NCBI GenBank assembly: GCA_028288305.1
Contig: JAQBOA010000041.1
Coordinates: 1-64,000 of the forward strand
DNA: 64,000 nucleotides
Origin: Mucilaginibacter sp.
GTDB taxonomy: Bacteria; Bacteroidota; Bacteroidia; Sphingobacteriales; Sphingobacteriaceae
Reading direction: 5' to 3'
In this document: piece after piece, positions 37,999-45,468 of the stretch
How the letters are laid out: each line of letters opens with the position of its first letter
Position numbering within the stretch: the stretch's first letter is position 1
The notes under the pieces: generated by a model
Told to the model about the DNA's origin: nothing
Databases searched by the model: none
Seen by the model: only the letters and a program-made list of their open reading frames with translations
Program-made: the position numbers and the translations under genes

Positions 37999-38748
37999 AT
38001 GAAAAGACCTGACCAACCGATCCCTATAGTTTTACAAAATTTAAAAAGTAAATATTATAAAACACTTATCCGAAGGGTATCTGTTAAATCAGCGCACCTT
38101 ATAAAACCAGACAGGGATAAAAAATTAATTGTCAAATTACAGGCTGAGCTTAAACGCATATCCTTTAAATTCCGGGCGATATTTGATAGCTCCAATAGCT
38201 ATTATATTATTTTAGACAAGCAACTGAACATCCTTGATTACAATAAGGCGTCGTTCCTTTTTATTAAAAAGCTTTTTAACAAAAAAATAATCCTGGGGGA
38301 TAGTATTTTAAATTTCCTTCATCCTTCATCAGTTAAAATGGTGATCGAAAACTGCGATAGGTCGTTTTTAGGAGAAAATTTTACTATTGAAAGAAAGATC
38401 CGTTATGAAAATAGTGGCACTACCTGGTGGTCGTTTGAATTTTCACCTGCTGCTGATTTGAGGGGAAATATAACCGGTGTTGTTTTTAATGCAAACGATA
38501 TAACAAAAAGAAAAGCTTACGAAGAAAAGGTATTGTCGCAGCACAAAAAATTAATGGATATATCTGCCCTGCAATCTCATGGTATCCGTGGTCCGGTGAG
38601 TACCATTATGGGATTAATGAGTTTGATAAAGGAAGATAATTATAAACCTGACAGGGAATGTTTATTGTTAATGGAAATAACAGCAGACCAGCTTGATAAA
38701 AATATCCGTGAAATTGTTGATTATGCTAATGATATTGTTGATGTGTAG
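37999..38748 (+). CDS. PAS protein with HisKA-like helix but no ATPase domain
   Basis: The 249-residue protein has a basic N-terminal tail (about residues 1-45) and a PAS domain (about 50-170; FRAIFDSSNSYYIILDK, ERKIRYENSGTTWWSFEFSP, GVVFNANDITKRK). A segment like the dimerisation and phospho-acceptor helix of histidine kinases follows (ALQSHGIRGPVSTIMGLMSLI, His near 195). It ends at the second HisKA helix, and no HATPase_c follows. It may be a phosphotransfer partner or inhibitor for the neighbouring kinases, or a decayed kinase. Bacteroidota PAS kinases often carry SHxIRxPxA(S/T)I at this position, so the His is probably functional. Confidence 0.8.
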   Translation: MKRPDQPIPIVLQNLKSKYYKTLIRRVSVKSAHLIKPDRDKKLIVKLQAELKRISFKFRAIFDSSNSYYIILDKQLNILDYNKASFLFIKKLFNKKIILGDSILNFLHPSSVKMVIENCDRSFLGENFTIERKIRYENSGTTWWSFEFSPAADLRGNITGVVFNANDITKRKAYEEKVLSQHKKLMDISALQSHGIRGPVSTIMGLMSLIKEDNYKPDRECLLLMEITADQLDKNIREIVDYANDIVDV

Positions 38749-38762
38749 CCATTAAATGATGG

Positions 38763-38897
38763 TCAGGCCGCGTTTTTAACCGGACCCTGTTTGTTTTCCT
38801 GGTTCATTTTAAATTGTTCAATATCTTTTTGTAATAAAGCCCTTAATTCGAGGTCAATTGCTTTTAATATAACGGTGGTTTTTGTTGTAGTTTTCAT
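38763..38897 (-). CDS. Small basic/amphipathic protein, 44 residues
   Basis: The minus strand has an open frame from ATG at 38897 to TGA at 38763-38765. The product begins MKTTTKTTVILKAIDLELRA and continues as a Lys/Gln-rich helix. The codon pattern and the clean frame support a real gene, and its end lies 14 bases from the end of the convergent PAS gene. No family is recognised. Confidence 0.45.
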   Translation of the reverse strand: MKTTTKTTVILKAIDLELRALLQKDIEQFKMNQENKQGPVKNAA

Positions 38898-39115
38898 AAG
38901 TTGAATGTTTTAATGTTTAGTGTTAAACTAAGATTATGCCAAAGTTTAGGTGGAATGAGATTGAATTGAAAATACAAATAAAAAGTCATCTTTAAACAGA
39001 AGACAAAAATCAATTTAAGGACTAAATATTTGCTGAGATGTTCAATTCTGTTCAGAAAAACATGCACTTGAACAATTTCCCGGATAAAATATAAACGAGT
39101 AACAATAGTCTGATT

Positions 39116-39601
39116 TTAAATACGGCAGAGCTTATTCAATAAATCCTTATGTTGGGGATATATCTTTATTAATTCTTCTTTTTTAGCCATTTCAAATTCG
39201 CTAAAATCAAATCCGGGAGCAACTGCGCAACTTGTTAATGTAAATCCATCCCCGGAAGGAATTTCTGCGGCAAACCATATTCCTGCTGTAATTACAATGG
39301 ATAGGTTACCTGAAATGTTATCAGAAAGTTCAAATGCGGAATGCAATCCATTTTCATTTATGGCATGAATGATCAAAGGGCTGCCTTTGTGGAAATACCA
39401 TATTTCATCAGAAGCAAGCCGGTGGAAGCCGGAAAAATCCTTTCCTTCCAATAAATAATAAATAGAGGTACAGGCTTGTTTTGTTTTATTATCGTCTGGC
39501 CTTAGCACCTGCTGCTGAGAACGGAAAACTTCTTTATAATACCCGCCTTCCGGATGGCGTTGCAATTTTAAATGTTCAATCCAGTAGGGGACGCTTTGCA
39601 T
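39116..39601 (-). CDS. Cupin-fold protein, DUF985 family
   Basis: The 161-residue protein begins WIEHLKLQRHPEGGYYKEVFRS, the signature of the DUF985 cupin family, with TSIYYLLEGKDFSGFHRLASDEIWYFHKGSPL as the first cupin strand pair and CAVAPGFDFSEFEMAKKEEL at the end. Members are single-domain beta-barrels of unknown substrate, with similarity to sugar epimerases in fold only. No operon partner is evident, as both sides have gaps. Confidence 0.88.
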   Translation of the reverse strand: MQSVPYWIEHLKLQRHPEGGYYKEVFRSQQQVLRPDDNKTKQACTSIYYLLEGKDFSGFHRLASDEIWYFHKGSPLIIHAINENGLHSAFELSDNISGNLSIVITAGIWFAAEIPSGDGFTLTSCAVAPGFDFSEFEMAKKEELIKIYPQHKDLLNKLCRI

Positions 39602-39609
39602 AGAATTGT

Positions 39610-39719
39610 AGGAACTAAGATTTTTAGGATTTGAGAATTATAGGATTTGTTCTAAATGTCAAAATAATAAGTTTATTTTAATCCTACCATCCTGAAATCT
39701 TAAAAATCTTAGTTCAGAC
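39610..39719. repeat. Inverted repeat element between the cupin and DinB genes
   Basis: The left arm begins GAACTAAGATTTTTAGGATT and continues to about 39647. The right arm (39684-39719) is its reverse complement with roughly seven mismatches over 36 bases. A stem of about 36 bp with a short loop could form. It occupies almost the whole gap between two co-oriented minus-strand genes. Confidence 0.7.
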
Positions 39720-39731
39720 CAAAATGTGAAA

Positions 39732-40256
39732 CTAAAACAGCCTTTCATTAGGTGGTGTTACCCCTTTTAAACGCAGGTAAACGGTAGTTTGTCCACGGTG
39801 GTGCGTTTGATGCTCAAATGCTTTACCAAACATTCCACTTCGTGTAATATCCTGGTTGGCAAATTTTACAGTTTCCTGCAGTTGTTCTGGCGTCATGCCC
39901 TGCAAGGTGTTTATTACCCAGTCATAGCTATCCATTACTGCTTTTGTAACCGCTTCCTTTGTAGGTTCAATTGTTTTTTCATCGGATGCTTTCCCAAGTG
40001 GGTTGGGTTTGCCACTTGCAACACCGACAAGACCATAATTTCCATCAGCCAAATGCAGCATCTGCTGTGCAAATGAACGTATCTCGGGCGTTGGCTTAAA
40101 GGCATAACCATCTGCAGGCATCGCATCAAGGTAAGCTTTGGAATAATCTTTCGCGCGCTGCCACTCCTTTACCATTTGGCTTTGAGTAAACTGCGCATAA
40201 ACTGAACTACCGGCAAAACTCATTACCAGCAGAAATAATAGTGATAGTTTTTTCAT
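39732..40256 (-). CDS. Secreted DinB-family protein
   Basis: A signal peptide occupies residues 1-21 (ending SSVYAQ). The DinB four-helix bundle follows, with possible metal-binding His residues in MLHLADGNYG and HQTHHRGQTTVYLRL. DinB/YfiT-like proteins often act as thiol-dependent transferases using bacillithiol or similar. Export is unusual for the superfamily but common in Bacteroidota paralogues. The function is not known. Confidence 0.85.
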   Translation of the reverse strand: MKKLSLLFLLVMSFAGSSVYAQFTQSQMVKEWQRAKDYSKAYLDAMPADGYAFKPTPEIRSFAQQMLHLADGNYGLVGVASGKPNPLGKASDEKTIEPTKEAVTKAVMDSYDWVINTLQGMTPEQLQETVKFANQDITRSGMFGKAFEHQTHHRGQTTVYLRLKGVTPPNERLF

Positions 40257-40305
40257 AATTTGGTTATTAAAGGTTTAATACGAAGTTAGTATAATTAACT
40301 TTTAA

Positions 40306-41631
40306 TCAAGCTATAACAACCGCAGGTTTTAATGATTTTCTTTCAGCTACCAGTAGCGCTATCAATAAAAATAAGCCGATTGCAAAAAAACAATCCAGTG
40401 CGAGTGCTGAGTCGCGCATTTCATGTGTCCATGATTCTACCTCAGCAAAACAAAATAAGCCTACCACAATTGATGATTTTTCGGTCACATCATAAAAACT
40501 GAAGAATGAAGCTGTATCGGGAATATTTTCGGGTAGATATTTTGAGTAAGTTGAGCGAGAGAGAGATTGCACCCCACCCATTACTAATCCAACAGCAAAA
40601 GCAGCAAAATAAAATTGAGTTGCATTAGCAATGAAATAAACCAGGCAACATAATACTGTCCAGATAGTAACCAGGCCTATCAGTGTGCTTACATTGCCAT
40701 ATTTAGCTGATGATTTTGAAGTGATCCAAGCTCCCAATATAGCTACCACCTGTATGATGAGAATAATGCTGATCAAGTCTTCATCCTTCATGTGCAATTC
40801 TTTTGCGGCAAAATTGGCAGCCACGAGCATAATAGTTTGCACCCCTACCGAGTAAAAAAAGAATGCTGAAAGAAAGCGTTTTAGTAATGGCATTTGTTTG
40901 ATTTTACCAAACACTTTAGCCAGCTCTTTAAACCCACCGGTAAATACATTGTACTTATGCGACCCTGCATTAGGCTCACCTTTTGGAAGCATTATAAATG
41001 GAATAACGGAAAATCCAATCCACCAGGCAAATACTATCAGGAATGATATGCGGGCAGGCAGGTCGTCGCTGGTTATGCCAAATGTTTTGGGTGATAAAAC
41101 AACAACAAAACATAATAACTGCACAACTATGCTGCCTGCAAATCCATAGATAAAACCTTTAGCGCTTACAGCATCTTGCTGATCAAGCGAGGCGATTTGA
41201 GGAAGATAAGAGTTGTAAAAAACAAATCCACCACAATAGCCAACAGACGCTAATCCATAAAAAATCAACGGAAGTTCAAGGCTACTGCCTGGTTTAAAGA
41301 AAAATAGACCAGCACAGGCCAAAGCACCCATCCAGGTAAAAAATTGCAGATATCGCTTCTTGTTACCACGGTAATCAGCTATGGATGTCAAAATGGGTAG
41401 TATCGCTACTATAATCAGGTATGAAAGACCCAGAATATTGGTTTGTAATACCGTATTTACATATTGATGCCCAAAAAACGTAACCTTATCACTATGGGTT
41501 TTCTGATTTGTTGTATAGTAAACATAATAAGCAGGAAATATGGTTGATGTGATCACCATATTATAAGATTGATTAGCCCAGTCGAACATACACCAGGCCC
41601 AGATGGTTTTTTTATTATTTTTCTTTTCCAT
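40306..41631 (-). CDS. MFS transporter of the UMF1 (Atg22-like) family
   Basis: The 441-residue protein begins KTIWAWCMFDWANQSYNMVITSTIFPAYYVYY, diagnostic of the UMF1/Atg22-type family, and has about twelve membrane helices with GLVMGGVQSLSRSTYSKYLPE near helix 10. Family members in yeast export amino acids from the vacuole. The bacterial substrate is unknown. It is a stand-alone gene between DinB and the SDR gene. Confidence 0.88.
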   Translation of the reverse strand: MEKKNNKKTIWAWCMFDWANQSYNMVITSTIFPAYYVYYTTNQKTHSDKVTFFGHQYVNTVLQTNILGLSYLIIVAILPILTSIADYRGNKKRYLQFFTWMGALACAGLFFFKPGSSLELPLIFYGLASVGYCGGFVFYNSYLPQIASLDQQDAVSAKGFIYGFAGSIVVQLLCFVVVLSPKTFGITSDDLPARISFLIVFAWWIGFSVIPFIMLPKGEPNAGSHKYNVFTGGFKELAKVFGKIKQMPLLKRFLSAFFFYSVGVQTIMLVAANFAAKELHMKDEDLISIILIIQVVAILGAWITSKSSAKYGNVSTLIGLVTIWTVLCCLVYFIANATQFYFAAFAVGLVMGGVQSLSRSTYSKYLPENIPDTASFFSFYDVTEKSSIVVGLFCFAEVESWTHEMRDSALALDCFFAIGLFLLIALLVAERKSLKPAVVIA

Positions 41632-41728
41632 AAAGCCCCTAAATTATATAAATTTTAGAGTTTACGAAAAATTATAGCGATGGGGTTTGAAACCCATCGC
41701 TATAAATAAAAACAAGATAAGAGAAATA

Positions 41729-42472
41729 TTACCTGTCCTGGTTTAAGGCATTCAGTGCTTCTTGTGGAGATGAAAGAAATAATTTATACAAATCTGCGGT
41801 TCCACCAATGTGTAATTCGTACTCATCCTCTTCAAAGCCTTCAATTAATCCTTCGGCTACCAGTTCAGGAGGTATGCCGTTAACACCCCCTATTTCAGCA
41901 GAAAATTCGGTATTTACCAGTGGCGGCATCAGTTCAAACACTTTAATGTTTGTTGTTTTAGCAAGAGTATATCGTAAAGCTTGGGTATAAGAATGCAAGG
42001 CTGCTTTACTTGCAGCATAAGTTGGTAAATTAATACCGGGTACAAAAGCTACAATTGAGGTTACGTTTACGATGGCAGCTTCTTTTTGATTGCTTAATAA
42101 TGGTAATAGCTTTTCTGTTAGCCTTATTACGGATAAATAATTTGTTTGAATTTCATCTGCGGCCTTATCATAAGCGTTTGCTTCTGCGTCAAGTTTGTAA
42201 ACGGAAGCTTGGCCTGCATTATTGATAAGGATATCAATGGAACCATATTCTTCATTGATCTTTTTAACAAGCCCGTTTATATCTTTTTCGCTGTTGATAT
42301 CGCATGCGACATAATTTACATTATTTAATTGAGCAACTGCTTTTTGCAGCCTGGCTTCGCTTCGGCCGGTAATAATTACTTTATTATTTTTTTGACTTAA
42401 TAGCTTAGCGATTTCGAAGCCGATACCTGAACCACCGCCGGTGATCAGTATTGTTTTGTTTGTTATGTTCAT
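41729..42472 (-). CDS. Short-chain dehydrogenase/reductase, DltE-like
   Basis: The classical SDR features are present in 247 residues: cofactor loop TGGGSGIGFEIA, CDIN, NNAG, catalytic Ser in NVTSIVAF, and YAASKAAL with Tyr and Lys. The acceptance of NADP is suggested by the Arg after the second beta strand (TGRSEARL). It lies 25 bases after the EmrB-type gene and is probably the last gene of a TetR-controlled operon. Confidence 0.9.
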   Translation of the reverse strand: MNITNKTILITGGGSGIGFEIAKLLSQKNNKVIITGRSEARLQKAVAQLNNVNYVACDINSEKDINGLVKKINEEYGSIDILINNAGQASVYKLDAEANAYDKAADEIQTNYLSVIRLTEKLLPLLSNQKEAAIVNVTSIVAFVPGINLPTYAASKAALHSYTQALRYTLAKTTNIKVFELMPPLVNTEFSAEIGGVNGIPPELVAEGLIEGFEEDEYELHIGGTADLYKLFLSSPQEALNALNQDR

Positions 42473-42497
42473 TTTATTTGTTTGTTTAAAATTGTTT

Positions 42498-44048
42498 TTA
42501 GTGGTCTGATAATATCATTTTGGGTGCTGCAGTTTTAGGCCTGTTAACCACAAACAGCAGTAAAGGAAGCGTGATTGCAAACAACAGCCCGATTAAAAAA
42601 TAAGAGTCAGTATAACTTAGTAAGGTTGATTGTTTAACAACAGCTACATCCATAATTTTCATGGCACTTAACCTGGCATCCTCTACGTTAATCCCTTTGT
42701 GTTGAAAGTAAGCAGTGTAATTATTTATGCGGTCGACCGACAAAGGATTTGCAGCCGTAATATGGCTGATCAAGTCTATACGGTGGGATGCGATCCTCCT
42801 GGCAGCGTAAGTATTAATGATAGAAATACCAAATGAGCCGCCAAGCTGGCGCATCATATTATTTAATGCGGCTCCTTGTGGAATGTCTCTTGGTTGCAAT
42901 GATGATACTGCCAGCACAGTTAAGGGGACGGTCAAAAACGCCATTCCTAATGCCCTGAAAATTAAATTTGCAGTAATGGTATTTGCCGAAGTATCCAGGT
43001 TCATCCCGAACATGCTCCAGTTGAAATAAATAAAACAAAAGAAACCGGCGGTGATAATAATTAATGGCGATATGCCAAATTGCATCAGCTTGCCGGAAAC
43101 CATTAGTCCAAAGATGGCTAATATTGCCCCTGGTAAAAGAAGTAAACCTGTTTGGGTGGGTGTAAACCCAAGTAAGCGCTGGGCAATAACCGGGGTTAAA
43201 AAAATGGATGTAAACATGCCTATACCGGTTATAAAAGTTAATAAAGCGGCAATGCTTAACGTTTTACTTTTAAATACGCGGAGGTTAACTACCGGATGTT
43301 CAATATGTAATTCCCATAAAATAAATGCGGTTATTGCGAGTACTGATGTAACTGTTAGAAAAGTAATATATCCGGTTGCAAACCAGTCTTCAGTTTGGCC
43401 CCTTTCGAGTACTGTTTGTAATGAACCTATACCTACGGCCAGCAAACCAATGCCTATCCAGTCTACTGCATGCACTTTTGATTTAATCTGCGGCTCGGTA
43501 AGCAGGAAATAACATGAGGTTGCCGCTAAGATGCCTATAGGGATATTGATATAAAATATCAGCGGCCATGAATAATTTTCAGTGATCAACCCTCCCAATG
43601 TAGGCCCTATCGTTGGACCAATAAATACGCCAATACCAAATATCGCACCTGCAACACCTTGTTTTTCTTTTGGAAAAAGCTCAAAAATAACTGCCTGTGA
43701 AACTGAAAGCAAAGCGCCACCACCAATTCCCTGTAAAAAACGAAAAAATACCAATGTCCAAATATCGGTAGCACTTCCGCACATAAAAGAGCAAACAATA
43801 AACAGGATAATTGATCCTATATAATAATTTCTTCTGCCAAGTTTAATAGTCAAAAAGCTGGTTAGGGGAATAATAATAACATTAGCTATAGCATATGAAG
43901 TAATTACCCATGTGGTATCTTCAATCGTTGCTCCAAGATTACCGCTCATGTGCGACAGGGCAACATTTACAATGGTGGTATCTATCAGTTCCATTACCGC
44001 AGCGAGGAGAACAGTGATGATCAGCAAATTCTTTTTTAAGGTGCTCAT
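42498..44048 (-). CDS. DHA2-family drug efflux MFS transporter (EmrB-like)
   Basis: The 516-residue protein has fourteen predicted membrane helices. It carries ELIDTTIVNVALSHMSGNL in helix 1, RFLQGIGGGALLSVSQAVIFELFP and the antiporter motif GIGVFIGPTIGPTLGGLI (motif C), all typical of EmrB/QacA drug:H+ antiporters. No EmrA-type membrane fusion partner is in the window. It is preceded by a TetR gene and its operator, which suggests control by substrate. Confidence 0.9.
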   Translation of the reverse strand: MSTLKKNLLIITVLLAAVMELIDTTIVNVALSHMSGNLGATIEDTTWVITSYAIANVIIIPLTSFLTIKLGRRNYYIGSIILFIVCSFMCGSATDIWTLVFFRFLQGIGGGALLSVSQAVIFELFPKEKQGVAGAIFGIGVFIGPTIGPTLGGLITENYSWPLIFYINIPIGILAATSCYFLLTEPQIKSKVHAVDWIGIGLLAVGIGSLQTVLERGQTEDWFATGYITFLTVTSVLAITAFILWELHIEHPVVNLRVFKSKTLSIAALLTFITGIGMFTSIFLTPVIAQRLLGFTPTQTGLLLLPGAILAIFGLMVSGKLMQFGISPLIIITAGFFCFIYFNWSMFGMNLDTSANTITANLIFRALGMAFLTVPLTVLAVSSLQPRDIPQGAALNNMMRQLGGSFGISIINTYAARRIASHRIDLISHITAANPLSVDRINNYTAYFQHKGINVEDARLSAMKIMDVAVVKQSTLLSYTDSYFLIGLLFAITLPLLLFVVNRPKTAAPKMILSDH

Positions 44049-44061
44049 TTTCTAATATATT

Positions 44062-44081
44062 CAAATTAGACCGATTGGTCT
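44062..44081 (-). promoter_or_regulatory. TetR-type operator and -7 box in front of the efflux gene
   Basis: The palindromic word AGACCGATTGGTCT (44068-44081) abuts, on the minus strand, the -7 like box TAATTTG at 44062-44068, with a TTTTG run 22 bases upstream as a possible -33 element. A near copy sits in the same place before the tetR gene. Confidence 0.65.
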
Positions 44082-44100
44082 TTTTTATGTCAAAAAAAAT

Positions 44101-44688
44101 TCACTTGCTATTTTCCTCGATCTCTGATTTTAAGATGTCGGTGATCAGTTTCATATTATGATTACTGTTTTGAATCCGGCTTACTAATATTGCGCCCTCT
44201 ATCATGGTAAACATTTTTACGGCAAATAATTCTGCATTAAATGTTTCCTTGAACTCACCGGCTGCATGGCCTTCTTTAACCACATTCTCTATCCTTTTTT
44301 GCGATGCATTAATGGCCTCCTTTATTCTTTGTTTTACTACAGGGTTGGTATCATCAGCTTCTGTACCGAAGTTTAATATAGGGCAACCGCCAATATCATT
44401 TTTTAAATGTCTATCCTTATAGAAATCGAGCAGGGCAAAAAGCTTAAGTTTTGCGCTCGCTTTTCCCTCCATGCTGCTATTAATGCTATCGCCAAGTGAT
44501 TTAAGTAAATAGTTAAGTGCTTCCAGGCATATTTCATCTTTACTTTCAAAGTTACCATACACTCCACCCTTTGCCAGTTTGGTAGCTTCCATTATATCGC
44601 TTATAGCTGTTCCGGCCATACCCTTTTGGTTAATTATAGGGGCTGCTTTTTCAATAATAAATTGTCGTGTTCTTTCTGCTTTTGTCAT
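44101..44688 (-). CDS. TetR/AcrR-family repressor
   Basis: The 195-residue protein has an N-terminal helix-turn-helix (FIIEKAAPIINQKGMAGTAISDIMEATKLAKGGVYGNFESKDE, about residues 10-55) and an all-helical ligand-binding part with GGCPILNFGTEADD typical of TetR_C_16/AcrR regulators. It lies directly upstream of the EmrB-type gene in the same direction, 52 bases apart. Operators of matching sequence flank it on both sides, so it is likely autoregulated and represses the pump. Confidence 0.9.
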   Translation of the reverse strand: MTKAERTRQFIIEKAAPIINQKGMAGTAISDIMEATKLAKGGVYGNFESKDEICLEALNYLLKSLGDSINSSMEGKASAKLKLFALLDFYKDRHLKNDIGGCPILNFGTEADDTNPVVKQRIKEAINASQKRIENVVKEGHAAGEFKETFNAELFAVKMFTMIEGAILVSRIQNSNHNMKLITDILKSEIEENSK

Positions 44689-44696
44689 CGCGAGAG

Positions 44697-44717
44697 CAAA
44701 TATAAACCGTTCGGTCT
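44697..44717 (-). promoter_or_regulatory. TetR-type operator and -7 box in front of the tetR gene
   Basis: On the minus strand AGACCGAACGGTTT (44704-44717) is directly followed by TATATTTG (44697-44704), an exact TAnnTTTG box. It matches the pump operator at 11 of 14 positions. Confidence 0.65.
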
Positions 44718-44817
44718 AATTTTGGAAGAGATTATTGAGAATTTTACTTTTGGGTTATATTGTGATTTAAACAGACTTTATTCCCGGATGATATATTCAA
44801 GAAAATATATTAGAGAT

Positions 44818-44985
44818 TTATTGGTGTTTAATAAACTCTCTAGGTATTGGATGTTTTTTAAGAAAGGCTGCGGCTTCTTCATTTTTCTTTTTGAAAAAAG
44901 TTGAAGCACTATATTTAGCCTGGCGTTCCTGTGGCGACAATTTATCAAACGGTGTCTGATTATTATCTTTTTTTATAGCGCTCAT
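44818..44985 (-). CDS. Small Lys-rich protein, 55 residues
   Basis: An open frame on the minus strand runs from ATG at 44985 to TAA at 44818-44820. The product begins MSAIKKDNNQTPFDKLSPQE and is predicted helical and highly charged (FFKKKNEEAAAFLKKHPIPR). Amino-acid composition is natural and the frame beats the overlapping plus-strand frame. No family is recognised. Confidence 0.5.
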   Translation of the reverse strand: MSAIKKDNNQTPFDKLSPQERQAKYSASTFFKKKNEEAAAFLKKHPIPREFIKHQ

Positions 44986-45330
44986 AAATTATTGGGCCTT
45001 CACTAAAAAACTCATAATAAAATATCTCTGGCTCTTTAGTAAAAGAGTAACTTTCTTCATTCATGGATTTTATACCCTGTGGGTTACTCTTTTTAGTTAT
45101 TTCTTAACAAACTTACGATAATTAAATGGCTATCTATTTTTCCAACTTTAGATAATGAGCTTTGAAAGAAATCAAAGTTCAGACTCAAAGTAGCACTCAT
45201 AAGTATCTCATTATTGCATATATTATTTCCTATAGCGATCAATATCACTAAATTTTATCATATAATTTATTTATTTTCATAAAAACTAAATAATTTCTCC
45301 AATGTTAAATCTAAAACAGAAATATTATTT
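44986..45330. other. AT-rich gap before the carbamoyltransferase locus
   Basis: About 345 bases lie between a minus-strand small gene and the plus-strand glycan locus, so both may have promoters here. I see no convincing ORF, no tRNA and no operator-like palindrome. Confidence 0.45.
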
Positions 45331-45468
45331 ATGAAAGCAACGGTATTTAACCAACCAGGCGACATCAGTGTTGATATTATTGATGACCCGCGCATTGAAG
45401 TTATGGGAGACATTATATTAAAAGTTACCTCTACAACCACGAAGATCATTCAGAAAATTAAGATATAA
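45331..45468 (+). pseudogene. Remnant of a zinc alcohol dehydrogenase N-terminus
   Basis: The frame reads MKATVFNQPGDISVDIIDDP and then ILKVTST, which is the standard first 35 residues of formaldehyde/alcohol dehydrogenase-type MDR proteins. Where the zinc-binding ICGSDLH would follow, it runs into an unrelated tail and stops at 45466-45468. The ATG of the carbamoyltransferase follows at once (TAAATG). This looks like a deletion junction, with the leftover frame now acting as a leader ORF. Confidence 0.7.

Noticed and set aside
44626..44904. Plus-strand 92-codon frame antisense to the tetR start
   Set aside because: It overlaps the tetR coding region, its operator and a better minus-strand small gene, with no family match.
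45267..45449. Minus-strand 60-codon frame over the dehydrogenase remnant
   Set aside because: The plus-strand frame matches a known dehydrogenase N-terminus, and the minus frame is its shadow.
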